A stretch of DNA of 64,000 nucleotides, taken from NCBI GenBank assembly GCA_903904005.1, contig CAIVAR010000168.1, positions 1 through 64,000 on the forward strand, given 5' to 3'. The number at the start of each line of letters is the position of its first letter. Position 1 is the first letter of the stretch. The translations under genes were made by a program, and so were the position numbers. The notes beneath the pieces are model-generated. The model did no database searches. It saw only the letters and a list, made by a program, of their open reading frames with translations, and was not told the DNA's origin. The stretch comes from an uncultured Anaeromyxobacter sp. (GTDB taxonomy: Bacteria; Myxococcota; Myxococcia; Myxococcales; Anaeromyxobacteraceae). Positions 21,095 to 30,118 of this stretch are shown here, piece by piece.

Positions 21095-22114
21095 ATGCGA
21101 GCCATCTTCATCTCCCGGCGGGGTGGTCCCGAGGTTCTCGAGGTCCGCGAGGTCGCCGATCCCGTCCCCGGCCCGGGGCAGGTTCGCGTCGCCGTGCGCG
21201 CCGCCGGGCTCAACTTCGCCGACGTGATGGCGCGGATGGGGCTCTACCCGGACGCCCCGAAGCTCCCCGCCGTGGTCGGCTACGAGGTGGCGGGCACGGT
21301 CGACGCGGTCGGGCCGGGCGTGACCTCCCCGGCGCCGGGCGACCGGGTGCTCGCGCTCGTCCGCTTCGGCGGCCAGGCGGAGAAGGTGGTCCTCCCGGCG
21401 GGGAACGCGCTCCCCATGCCCGACGGGATGACCTTCGAGCAGGGGGCGGCGATCCCGGTCACGTACCTCACCGCCCACCAGGCGCTCTTCCGCGTCGGAC
21501 ACCTCTCCCCGGGCCAGACGGTCCTCGTCCACATGGCCGCCGGTGGCGTGGGCATCGCCGCGCTCCAGCTGTGCGCCACGGTGCCCGGCGTCACCGTCAT
21601 CGGCACCGCGTCGGCTGCCAAGCACGCCGTCCTCCGGGAGGAGGGGTGCCACCATCCCGTCGACTACCGGTCGCTCGACTACGTGGCCGAGGTGAACCGC
21701 ATCACCGGCGGGAAGGGGGTGGACCTGGTCCTCGACGCGCTGGGCGGCGCCGACTGGGAGCGGGGCTACCGGCTCCTTCGCCCGGGGGGGATGCTCGTCA
21801 CCTACGGTTTCGCGAACATCGCGGCCGGCCCGCGCCGCTCGCTCCTCCGTGCGGCCAGGCAGCTCCTCTCCGTCCCCCGCTTCTCGCCCATGCGGCTCAT
21901 GGAGGACAACCGTGGGGTCGCCGGGGTGAACATGGGGCACCTGTGGGGCGAGTCCGAGATGGTGCTCGGACAGTTCCGGTCGATCCTGGCCCTCTTCCGG
22001 GAGGGGCGGATCCGGCCCCGGGTCGACTCGACCTTCCGCTTCGAGGAGGCGGGAAAGGCCCATGCGCGGCTCCAGGGGCGGGACAGCATCGGGAAGGTCC
22101 TGCTCGTCCCCTGA
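21095..22114 (+). CDS. zinc-independent quinone oxidoreductase-like dehydrogenase (MDR family, VAT1-like)
   Basis: 339 residues from an ATG with GGAGG eight bases ahead. GroES-like N-terminal domain (GLNFADVMARMGLYP, GYEVAGTVDAVGPGV), then a Rossmann domain with the NADPH loop HMAAGGVGIAALQL. There are no zinc-ligand cysteines, which fits the quinone oxidoreductase branch. The long loop before the last third is like VAT1 homologues. It probably reduces quinones or enones with NADPH. The next gene, on the other strand, begins immediately after its stop. Confidence 0.85.
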   Translation: MRAIFISRRGGPEVLEVREVADPVPGPGQVRVAVRAAGLNFADVMARMGLYPDAPKLPAVVGYEVAGTVDAVGPGVTSPAPGDRVLALVRFGGQAEKVVLPAGNALPMPDGMTFEQGAAIPVTYLTAHQALFRVGHLSPGQTVLVHMAAGGVGIAALQLCATVPGVTVIGTASAAKHAVLREEGCHHPVDYRSLDYVAEVNRITGGKGVDLVLDALGGADWERGYRLLRPGGMLVTYGFANIAAGPRRSLLRAARQLLSVPRFSPMRLMEDNRGVAGVNMGHLWGESEMVLGQFRSILALFREGRIRPRVDSTFRFEEAGKAHARLQGRDSIGKVLLVP

Positions 22115-23104
22115 TCAGCGGCGGCCGCTGCCCAGCCGGTCGAGGAGGAAGGCGATGGCCCGCTCCTCGGCCCAGAAGGCGGGGCGGAACGGGGTACCGG
22201 CCACGAAGGCCACGTGGCCGCCGCCGCGCGTCACCTCCAGCGTGACCTTGGGATTTTCGCGCGCCTGCTCCACCGGGATGGAGCGCGCCGGGACCAGCGG
22301 ATCGTCGTCGGCCGAGAGCAGCAGGAGGTCCCGCCGGACACCGGCCACGAAGCGGGCGGCGCTGCAGCGGTTCCAGTAGTCCTCGGCGTTCGCGAAGCCG
22401 TGCAATCGGGCGGTGACGAGGCCGTCGTACCCGGCGAAGCTCCGCGACCGGCGCACGGCGGCGGCGTCGATCGCACTGGGGTGGTCGGCTGCCTTGGCGA
22501 GCGCCTTCCGGCGCAGCCTGCGCAGGAACCGCTCCCGGTAGACGAAGGGCCAGAAGCCCGGGCCGTCGAGCGCCGTGGCGCAGGCGGCGAGGTCGAACGG
22601 GACCGAGATGGCGACGGCCGCCCGCACCGCGGTGGGGAGTTCATCACCCCGCTCCCCCATCCACTTCACGATCTGGTTTCCACCCAGGGAGAACCCGGCG
22701 AGCAGGACCGGGCGGGAAGGATCCTCGGCGGCGACCCGGCCGACCACCGCCTCGAGGTCGCCCGTCTCCCCCGAGTGGTACTGGCGGAGCAGCCGGTTCG
22801 GCTCGCCGGAGCACCCGCGGAAGTTCCAGGCGGCCACGCCGAGCCCGGCGCGGCCGGCCGCGGCGGCCAGGCCGCGAACGTAGGAGGCGCCGGAGCTTCC
22901 CTCCAGCCCGTGCGAGATGACGAGCACGGGTGCGCCGCGGCTCGCCCCGGGGAGCCGGTCGACGTCGAGGAAGTCGCCGTCCGGGAGTTCCCATCTCTCC
23001 CGCCGGAAGGGCGGGCGCGGCCAGGGTCGGGCCACGCTGGCGTAGACCGTCCCGAGGTGCGGGCCGGGCAGCCAGGGGGCGGCGCGGTAGCCGGCGCCAC
23101 TCAC
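22115..23104 (-). CDS. YheT-like alpha/beta hydrolase
   Basis: 329 residues. The N-terminal PWLPGPHLGTVYASV and RERWELPDGDFLDVD, the oxyanion segment VISHGLEGSSGASYVRGL, nucleophile Ser in AGFSLGGNQIVKW and C-terminal His in GGGHVAFV match the YheT/ABHD1-3 family. Bacterial members are poorly characterised esterases. The GTG start overlaps the DTW gene's stop by four bases. It is the last gene of the formate dehydrogenase operon by position, although no functional tie is known. Confidence 0.85.
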   Translation of the reverse strand: MSGAGYRAAPWLPGPHLGTVYASVARPWPRPPFRRERWELPDGDFLDVDRLPGASRGAPVLVISHGLEGSSGASYVRGLAAAAGRAGLGVAAWNFRGCSGEPNRLLRQYHSGETGDLEAVVGRVAAEDPSRPVLLAGFSLGGNQIVKWMGERGDELPTAVRAAVAISVPFDLAACATALDGPGFWPFVYRERFLRRLRRKALAKAADHPSAIDAAAVRRSRSFAGYDGLVTARLHGFANAEDYWNRCSAARFVAGVRRDLLLLSADDDPLVPARSIPVEQARENPKVTLEVTRGGGHVAFVAGTPFRPAFWAEERAIAFLLDRLGSGRR

Positions 23105-23715
23105 CGGGGCTCCTCCCGGGGCCCGCGGGCGCGGCGGGCCGCCCCGGACCAGCGCAGCGAGAGTCCGCGCTCGACCGCCAGCGCCCAGGTCCGCTCGAGC
23201 GCGCGGGCGGCGTCGCCGTCGCCGAGGAGGTCGAGCGCCTGGGCGAGCGCCTCGATGGTCGACATGCCCTCCTTCACGGTGGGTTCCCGGAGCCGCTCGG
23301 CGGCACGCCCCGGCAACGACACCCGGGGCAGGGTCTGGAGCGCCGGGATGCGCTGGAGCATGCGCCTCGCCTGGGCCCAGGTGGCGTCGAGGACGACGAG
23401 CGTCTCCGGGGGCGGGGACGGGACGCCCCCTCCCGGCGACGGGAAGAGCACCGCGGCCCGCTCCACCGGGATACGGGCGAAGTCGAGCGGCGCACCGGGG
23501 ACCGCGTGGTCGACGATCTCGCAGCGGGAGAGGGAGAGCGCGGCCCAGCGCCCCGAGTTGGTGGTGCGGACCCGCTCCTGCCAGTGGCGCACCATGAAGA
23601 CGCGGGTCCGGTTCTCGACGCGGGGCGCCTCGGCGCAGAGGCAACGATCCGGTGGGAAGAAGCAGCCCGGGCAGCGCCGGGAGAGGTCGGGGACGCGGCG
23701 GCGGGAGGCAGCCAC
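23101..23715 (-). CDS. DTW-domain tRNA-uridine aminocarboxypropyltransferase
   Basis: 204 residues. Cysteines in RRCPGCFFPPDRCLCAEAP at the N-terminus are typical; the family's DTW motif appears as DATWAQARRM; NSGRWAALSL and EGMSTIEALAQAL complete the signature. DTW proteins (TapT/TuaA in E. coli) place the 3-amino-3-carboxypropyl group of SAM on a tRNA uridine. The GTG start shares one base with the fdhE stop. Its place inside a formate dehydrogenase operon is probably only transcriptional convenience. Confidence 0.87.
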   Translation of the reverse strand: MAASRRRVPDLSRRCPGCFFPPDRCLCAEAPRVENRTRVFMVRHWQERVRTTNSGRWAALSLSRCEIVDHAVPGAPLDFARIPVERAAVLFPSPGGGVPSPPPETLVVLDATWAQARRMLQRIPALQTLPRVSLPGRAAERLREPTVKEGMSTIEALAQALDLLGDGDAARALERTWALAVERGLSLRWSGAARRARGPREEPR

Positions 23716-24584
23716 TAACCTTCCGCACCACCCAGCAGGAAGAGGTTCACCCCGCTGCGCCCCCAGCCCTCCTGGGCGGCGAGCAGATCCAGGGTCAGCG
23801 AGGCGACGTCGTCGGCGAGAGGCTCCGCGTCGGGCATCCGCTCCCGATAGAAGAGCTTGAGGTAGGCCCCGCACGTCCCGCAGGCCTCGGCCTTGACGCC
23901 TTGCTCGTCGCCGGCCAGCCCGAGGTACTGGATGCCGCCGGTACCCCTGCAGTTCCAGCACTGGATCCGGGTCAGGTTCCACTCGGCGCTGCACAGCGAG
24001 CAGCAGAGGTAGCGCAGCTTGTCGTCGCCCAGGACCAGCCCGGCCACGGGTGGGGAGTCGCACACCGGGCAGCCGCCCTCGCTCCGGGGCACCGCCTCGA
24101 CGGGGAGGACGGAGGCGAGCGACGAGAAGTAGACCTGGAGCGCCGCGCCCACGAACGGGGCGGCGGCGAGGTCGGTGGCGGCCGGGGTCCCGGCGAGGAC
24201 GCCGTCGGCCATGGCCTCGAGTTCCTCCGGCCAGGCGCCGGCGAGCCGGCGGAGCGCCGCTGCCGCCGGGCCCGGCCAGGGACGGCTCCGCAGCGATGCC
24301 ACGATGGAGGCGAGCGCCTCGCGCCAGGCCGGGTCCCGGACGTGGGACATGGAGCGCAGCGGTGGCCCCTCGGGCGGCAAGGTGACAGGGAGAGCGGGTG
24401 GGACCGACCCGAGCGCGTCGGCCTGCGCCTCGGCCACGTCGCCGAGCGCGTCGAGGAACTCCCCCATCGGATTTCCCGGTGCCAGCTCCCGGAAGCGACG
24501 CGCCCGGCGAGCGAAGAGCTCGGCCGGGCGTGGCAACCGGAGCGGCACGACGTCGCCCGGAGACCCGGGCGGTTCGAAGCTCAT
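23715..24584 (-). CDS. fdhE: formate dehydrogenase accessory protein FdhE
   Basis: 289 residues. The C-terminal half carries four CxxC-like pairs (CPVC, CSLC, CWNC, CGTC), the rubredoxin-like iron sites of FdhE. The N-terminal half is helical, including PFVGAALQVYFSSLAS. FdhE is needed for maturation of respiratory formate dehydrogenases; it binds the catalytic subunit before export. It overlaps the cytochrome b gene by four bases (ATGA), directly following the three structural genes. The other maturation factor, FdhD, is not in the window. Confidence 0.9.
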   Translation of the reverse strand: MSFEPPGSPGDVVPLRLPRPAELFARRARRFRELAPGNPMGEFLDALGDVAEAQADALGSVPPALPVTLPPEGPPLRSMSHVRDPAWREALASIVASLRSRPWPGPAAAALRRLAGAWPEELEAMADGVLAGTPAATDLAAAPFVGAALQVYFSSLASVLPVEAVPRSEGGCPVCDSPPVAGLVLGDDKLRYLCCSLCSAEWNLTRIQCWNCRGTGGIQYLGLAGDEQGVKAEACGTCGAYLKLFYRERMPDAEPLADDVASLTLDLLAAQEGWGRSGVNLFLLGGAEG

Positions 24585-25231
24585 CGATCCTTGCCCCCGG
24601 TGATCTCGCGGAACCAGGCGGGGTGGTGGTAGCGGGCCCAGGACTTCGTCACCGTGCCCCGCACCATCGCGCGGATGGAGCCGCGGGTCCAGTAGGCCGC
24701 GTACCAGTGGATGCCGATGCCGATGAACATGACGAAGGCGGAGACCGCGTGGAGCAGGCTCGTGACCCGGCGCAGCGAAGCGGGGAACGAGTTCGCGAAC
24801 CAGGGCTGCCACATGGTGATGCCGGTGAGGAAGAGGATGCCGATGATCGGGACCATCGACCAGTACATGAGCTTCTGTCCGGCGTTGTACTTGCCCGTGT
24901 CCGGGAACTCGACGCGCTTCTCCATGTACGCCACGGAGTGCTCGACCCACCGCGCGTCGATCTCGGTCCAGCGGTTGTCCTTCCGGAGCCGCCAGGCGTA
25001 CGGGTAGAAGAGCAGCACGAGCAGCACCCCGGCGAAGGGGTGGAGCAGCCGCATGAACTGGCCTCCCCCGAAGATGGCCGAGAGCCAGAAGAAGAACGGG
25101 GAGAAGAGGGCCAGCCCCGACAGGAACAGGAAGATGAAGGCGATCGCGATCGACCAGTGGACGATCCGCTCGCTGTTGCCGTGTCGGACGATCTTGCCGT
25201 CCGGCAGGAGGATGTCCTCGTCGGGCTTCAT
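24581..25231 (-). CDS. fdhC: formate dehydrogenase cytochrome b556 (gamma) subunit
   Basis: 216 residues with four hydrophobic helices. Histidines in ERIVHWSIAI, LLHPFAGVLL, LLHAVSAF and GIHWYAAYW are the expected ligands of two b haems. This membrane subunit takes electrons from the iron-sulfur subunit across the membrane to the quinone pool and anchors the periplasmic complex. It overlaps fdhB and fdhE by four bases on each side (ATGA), so it is translationally coupled. The symbol follows common usage for this subunit. Confidence 0.92.
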   Translation of the reverse strand: MKPDEDILLPDGKIVRHGNSERIVHWSIAIAFIFLFLSGLALFSPFFFWLSAIFGGGQFMRLLHPFAGVLLVLLFYPYAWRLRKDNRWTEIDARWVEHSVAYMEKRVEFPDTGKYNAGQKLMYWSMVPIIGILFLTGITMWQPWFANSFPASLRRVTSLLHAVSAFVMFIGIGIHWYAAYWTRGSIRAMVRGTVTKSWARYHHPAWFREITGGKDR

Positions 25232-26121
25232 GACTGCGCCTCCTTCCCGGTCTTGCCCTCGGTCTCGTCGGGCACCTCGAGCGGGCCGTACCGCATGTAG
25301 TGGAGGATGCCGGCCACCAGGACGCCGAACATGGTGGCCACGCCCAGCGCGCGGGCCACGCCGGAGCGCCAGAAGGTGACCACCGCCCCCACGCTGGGAT
25401 CGCGCGGAAGTCCGTAGGTCTCCGGCCTGTCGCCGTGCGGCAGCACGTAGAAGACGTGGGTCCCGCCCACGCCGGACGGATCGTAGACAGCCGCCTTGGC
25501 CATGCCGCGCTCGTGGAGGTCCACGAGCCGGTGGTTGGCGAGTTCCGTCATCTCGGCCTTGCTGCCGAAGGTCAGCGCCTGGGTCGGGCAGGACTTGATG
25601 CAGGCCGGCTCGAGCCCCACCGAGACCCGGTCGGAGCAGAGGGTGCACTTGTAGACCCGGCCGTCCTGCTTGCGCATGCGGGGGATGTCGAACGGGCAGC
25701 CGGTGATGCAGTAGCCGCAGCCGATGCAGTTGTCCTGCTGGAAGTCGACGATGCCGTTCGCGTACTGGACGACGGCGCCCGGCGACGGGCAGGCCTTCAG
25801 GCATCCCGGGTCGGCGCAGTGCATGCAGCCGTCCTTGAAGATGAACCAGTTCAGCGAGCCGTCGATCACGGTCTCGTTGAACTTCATCACCGTCCAGGAC
25901 TGGTCGGAGAGGTGGAGCGGGTTCGCGTAGCTGCCCTGGAAGGTGCCCACCTCCTCGCGGAGGTCGTTCCACTCCATGCAGGCGGCCTGGCAGGCCTTGC
26001 AGCCGATGCAGCGGGAGAGGTCGATGAGCTTCGCCACCTCGGGCCGGAAGGACCGGGCCGAGGGGGCGGACTCCATCGTGGTCGCGGAGCGGAGGCGGAT
26101 GTCCTGGGTCTCGAGTGCCAT
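25228..26121 (-). CDS. fdhB: formate dehydrogenase iron-sulfur (beta) subunit
   Basis: 297 residues. Four ferredoxin-type cysteine clusters are visible: CIGCKACQAAC, CMHCADPGCLKAC, CIGCGYCITGCPF and CTLC...CIKSCP. They hold four [4Fe-4S] centres as in FdnH/FdoH. A single membrane helix near the C-terminus (ALGVATMFGVLVAGILHYM) anchors it on the periplasmic face. The protein has no Tat signal of its own and should travel with the large subunit. It starts nine bases after the large-subunit stop and overlaps the cytochrome gene. Confidence 0.94.
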   Translation of the reverse strand: MALETQDIRLRSATTMESAPSARSFRPEVAKLIDLSRCIGCKACQAACMEWNDLREEVGTFQGSYANPLHLSDQSWTVMKFNETVIDGSLNWFIFKDGCMHCADPGCLKACPSPGAVVQYANGIVDFQQDNCIGCGYCITGCPFDIPRMRKQDGRVYKCTLCSDRVSVGLEPACIKSCPTQALTFGSKAEMTELANHRLVDLHERGMAKAAVYDPSGVGGTHVFYVLPHGDRPETYGLPRDPSVGAVVTFWRSGVARALGVATMFGVLVAGILHYMRYGPLEVPDETEGKTGKEAQS

Positions 26122-26130
26122 GGCGTTCTC

Positions 26131-29100
26131 CTAGGCCTTCTCGACGTTGACCAGGAACGCCTTGTACTCGGGCGTCTGGATGTTGGCGTCGCCGACGGGC
26201 GGGGTCAGGGTGTTCGTGATGTACCCCTTGCGCGTCTGCCCCAGGAACCCCCAGTGGATGGGAAGCCCCACCACCTCGACCTCCTTGCCCTCGACGGTGA
26301 GCGTGGGCATTCGCTTCGTCACCAGCGCCTTCAGCTTGATCTGCCCGCGCTTCGACTTCACGACGACCATGTCGTCGTTCCGGATCCCCTTCTTCCGCGC
26401 CAGCCCCTCCGGCAGTTCCACGAAGGCCTCGGGCTGGAGGATGGCGGGGATGCGGGCGTGCTTGGTCCAGAAGTGGAAGTGCTCGGTGAGCCGGTAGGTG
26501 GTGGCCACGAAGGGGAACTCGTCGGGCTTCCCGAAGGCCTTCCAGTCGTCCTTGAAGACCCGCGCCGCCGGGTCGTTCAGCACCTTGCCGAAGGGGTTCC
26601 GGGCGAGCGGCGTGTCGAACGGCTCGTAGTGCTCGGGGAAGGGGCCGTCGGCCATGGCGGGAGCCCAGAGCCGGGCCACCCCCTCGCCGTTCATGATGAA
26701 CGGGTTCATCCCGTCGGCGGGCGGCGAGTCGGCCTTGAAGTCGGGGACGTCGTTGCCCACCCACTTCGTGCCGTTCCACCAGATGAGCTTCCGGGTCGGG
26801 ATGTAGGGCACCCCGTCCGCGTTGCAGGAGGCCCGGTTGTAGAGGACGCGCCGGTTTGCGGGCCAGGACCAGGCCCACCCCGGCGTGACGCCCAGGCCGC
26901 TCGGGTCGGAGGCGTCGCGGCGGGCCATCTGGTTGCCGGCCTGGGTCCACGAGCCGGCGAAGATCCAGCAGCCACAGGCGGTCGAACCGTCGGCCTGGAG
27001 CACGCCGAAGCCGGCGACCTGCTCCCCCTGCTTCACCAGGAACGCGCCGGGGTTCTTGGGATCGGGGACGTCGGCCAGCGCCTGGCCGTTGAACTCCCGG
27101 GCAACCTCCTCGGGCGCCGGTGCCTTCGTGATCCGGTACGGCCAGGCGAGCTTGAGCACGGGATCCGGGAAGGCCCCGCCCTCCGTCGCGTAGAGCTTCT
27201 TCAGGGCCAGGTAGAGCTCGGCCACGATCTCGAGGTCGCCCTTGGCCTCGGCCGGCGGCTCGGCCGCCTTCCAGTGCCACTGGAGCCAGCGGGCACTCGA
27301 GACGAGCGACCCGTCCTCCTCGGCGAAGAGGGAGGAGGGGAAGCGGAAGACCTCGGTCTGGATCTGGGAGGGATCGACGTCGTTGAACTCACCGTGGTTC
27401 CGCCAGAACTCGGAGGTCTCGGTGGAGAGCGGGTCGATGGTGACGAGGAACTTCAGCTTCCGGAGCCCGCCGAGGACCTTCTCCTTGTTCGGGAAGGAGG
27501 AGAGCGGGTTGAACCCCTGGCAGACGTAGCCGTTCACCTTGCCCTGGCTCATGAGCTCCATGACCCGGAGCACGTCGTAGGCGCCGTCGATCTTGGGCAG
27601 CCACTCGAAGGCGAAGTCGTTCTCCTTCGTCGCCGCGGCCCCGTACCAGGCCTTCATGAGCGAGACGAAGAACTTGGGGTAGTTCGCCCAGTAGTTGAAC
27701 TGCCCCGGGCGCAGCAGCTTGGGCGTGCGCTTCTCGAGATAGGTCTTGAGGTCGGGGTCCCCGTCGGTGGGGAGGGTCAGGTATCCCGGCAGCGAATGGG
27801 AGAGCAGCCCCAGGTCGGTGAGCCCCTGGATGTTGGAGTGGCCGCGGAGCGCGTTCACCCCGCCGCCCGCCATGCCCATGTTGCCGAGCAGCAGCTGGAG
27901 GATGGCGATGGAGCGGATGTTCTGGGAGCCGACGCTGTGCTGGGTCCAGCCGAGCGCGTAGAGGCTCGTCATGGTCCGGTCGGGAACGGCGGTGGTGGCG
28001 ATGGCCTCGCAGACCTTGAGGAAGCTCGCCTTCGGGGTCCCGGTGGTGCGTTCCACCAGCTCCGGCGTGTAGCGGGCGTAGTGGGTCTTCAGCCGCTGGA
28101 AGACGCTGTTCGGGTCCTGGAGCGTCGGGTCGACCTTGGCGATGCCGTCCTTGTCGACCTGGTAGTTCCAGGTGGACTTGTCGTAGCTCCGCTTGGCCTC
28201 GTCGTAGCCGGTGAAGAGCCCGTCGTCGAAGCCGGTGTCCTCGCGGACGAGCAGCGCGGCGCTGGTGTAGTTCCGGACGTAGTCGTGCTGGATCTTGTCG
28301 TTCGAGAGCAGGTAGTTGATGACCCCGCCCAGGAACGCGATGTCCGTCCCCGGCCGGATGGGGGCGTAGAAGTCGGCCACCGCGGCGGTCCGCGTGAAGC
28401 GCGGGTCGACCACGATGAGACGGGCCTTCTTCTTGGCCTTGGCCTCGAGCACCCACTTGAAGCCGCAGGGGTGCGCCTCCGCCGGGTTGCCTCCCATCAC
28501 CAGGATCAGGTCGGCATTCTTGATGTCGACCCAGCTGTTCGTCATCGCACCACGGCCGAATGTCGGGGCCAGACCGGCCACCGTGGGGCCGTGTCAGACA
28601 CGGGCCTGGTTGTCGACGGCGACCCCCCCGAGCGCCCGGATCACCTTGTGGAAGACGTAGCCGGTCTCGTTCGAGGAGGCCGAGGCCGCCAGGAACGCGG
28701 TGGTGTTCCAGCGGTTCACCACCTGTCCCTTGGCGTTCTGGGCGACGAAGTTCTTGTCGCGGTCGTCCTTCATGAGGCGCGCGACGCGGTCCATCGCCCA
28801 CTCCCAGGAGACGCGCTTCCACTCCGACGAGCCGGGGGCGCGGTACTCGGGGAACTTGAGCCGGGTGGGGCTGTGGATGAAGTCGAGGAGGCTCGCGCCC
28901 TTGGGGCAGAGCGTCCCGCGGTTCACCGGATGGTCGGGATCACCCTCCACGTGCATGATCTCGGTGCGCGCGTTCTTGGAGCGATCGCCGAGGCCGTAGA
29001 GGATGACGCCGCACCCGACCGAACAGTACGGGCAGGTGTTGCGGGTCTCGCTGGCGTGGGCCAGCTTGAAGAGCCGGACGTCGGCCACCGCGCGATCGGC

Positions 29101-29181
29101 GGAGAACCCCAGGGCGCCGACGGTGGTGGCGCCGATGCCGGACGCGGTGAGCTTGAGGAACCCTCTGCGGGAGACGTTCAT
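26131..29181 (-). CDS. fdhA: selenocysteine-containing formate dehydrogenase large subunit
   Basis: 1016 residues if the in-frame UGA at 28594-28596 is read as selenocysteine (residue 196). The flanking residues, DNQARV before and HGPTVAGLAPTFGRGAM after, match the Sec site of E. coli FdnG/FdoG. The N-terminus has a twin-arginine signal (SRRGFLK) followed by a hydrophobic stretch; CPYCSVGC and LCPKG supply the [4Fe-4S] ligands; the rest is the molybdopterin domain. It oxidises formate to CO2 on the outer face of the membrane. The ATG at 29181 is preferred over a GTG six bases upstream because GGAGG lies five bases before it. A plain gene finder would split it at the UGA. SelA, SelB and tRNA-Sec are not in this window. 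Confidence 0.95.
28548..28596 (-). promoter_or_regulatory. bacterial SECIS hairpin at the fdhA UGA codon
   Basis: Directly after the UGA the message folds into a hairpin whose tip is GGCC-GGUCU-GGCC (bases 28567-28579 in plus coordinates). The apical GGUCU lies exactly 18 bases after the UGA, the same loop and spacing as in E. coli fdhF. This is the signal bound by SelB to insert selenocysteine. The wider stem is less regular than the tip. Confidence 0.88.
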
Positions 29182-29310
29182 CGACACCTCCGGAGGCGCT
29201 TGAGGAAAGGCTCGGCCACGCTACTCCAAGCGCGGTCCCCAGCGAAAGGGTCGCCCCGGTCAAAAGAACGTCGGCCCGGGCTGGCGCGCCGCGTCAACGT
29301 CCACGGGGGC

Positions 29311-29337
29311 TCGACAACGGCTGGCCCGGTCACTAAT
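29311..29337 (+). promoter_or_regulatory. weak promoter candidate before the liv operon
   Basis: TCGACA (29311-29316) and ACTAAT (29332-29337) are 15 bases apart, which is short, about 30 bases before livG. The 184-base divergent gap between fdhA and livG holds no good FNR dyad or sigma-54 site that I can see. Confidence 0.22.
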
Positions 29338-29365
29338 CATTCCCCTCCGCGCCCGACCCCCGAAC

Positions 29366-30118
29366 ATGCCCGACGACCTCATCCTCGAGACCCGCGACGT
29401 CGTGAAGGAGTTCCGAGGGTTCGTGGCCGTCGCGGGTGTGTCACTCAAAGTGAAGCGTGGGTCCATCCACGGGCTGATCGGCCCGAACGGCGCCGGCAAG
29501 ACCACCATGTTCAACCTGCTCACCCGGTTCCTCCCGGCAACGCGGGGGTCCATCCTCCACCGGGGGGAGGACGTCACCCGGCTCCCGGCGGCGCAGGTGG
29601 CGCGGCGCGGGGTCGTCCGCTCCTTCCAGATCTCGGCCGTGTTCCCGAGCCTCACCGCCCTCGAGAACGTGCGCATCGCCCTGCAGCGCCCGCTCGGGAC
29701 CTCCTTCCGGTTCTGGGCCCCGGCCCGCAGCCTCTCCGTCCTCGACGACCGGGCGCGCGCGCTCCTCGGCGACGTGGACCTGGCGGCGCTCGCCGACGTG
29801 CCGGCCGGGGAGCTTCCCTACGGCCGCAAGCGGGCGCTCGAGCTCGCCACCACGCTGGCGCTCGAGCCGGAGGTGCTCCTCCTCGACGAGCCCACCGCCG
29901 GGATGGGGCACGAGGACGTGGGGCGCGTCGCCGAGCTCATCAAGCGGGTGGCGAAGGGGCGAACCGTCCTCATGGTCGAGCACAACCTCTCGGTGGTGGC
30001 GGATCTCTGCGACACCATCACGGTGCTGGCGCGCGGCGCGGTCCTGGCCGAGGGAAGCTACGCCCAGGTGTCGTCCGACCCCGCGGTGCGCGAGGCCTAC
30101 ATCGGGAGCGCCGCGTGA
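29366..30118 (+). CDS. livG: HAAT/branched-chain amino acid ABC transporter ATPase LivG
   Basis: 250 residues. Walker A GPNGAGKTTMFNLL, Q-loop RSFQISAVF, Walker B VLLLDEPTAGM and H-loop VEHN are all intact. The signature helix reads LPYGRKRALE rather than LSGGQ, in line with LivG relatives, which often have SYGQ. It is one of two ATPases powering a branched-chain amino acid or amide-type importer. The stop overlaps the GTG of livF (GTGA). Confidence 0.9.
   Translation: MPDDLILETRDVVKEFRGFVAVAGVSLKVKRGSIHGLIGPNGAGKTTMFNLLTRFLPATRGSILHRGEDVTRLPAAQVARRGVVRSFQISAVFPSLTALENVRIALQRPLGTSFRFWAPARSLSVLDDRARALLGDVDLAALADVPAGELPYGRKRALELATTLALEPEVLLLDEPTAGMGHEDVGRVAELIKRVAKGRTVLMVEHNLSVVADLCDTITVLARGAVLAEGSYAQVSSDPAVREAYIGSAA

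Noticed and set aside
28594-28596. Frameshift or nonsense mutation splitting fdhA.
   Set aside because: The stop is UGA at the exact Sec position, with a correctly spaced SECIS loop and intact protein on both sides.
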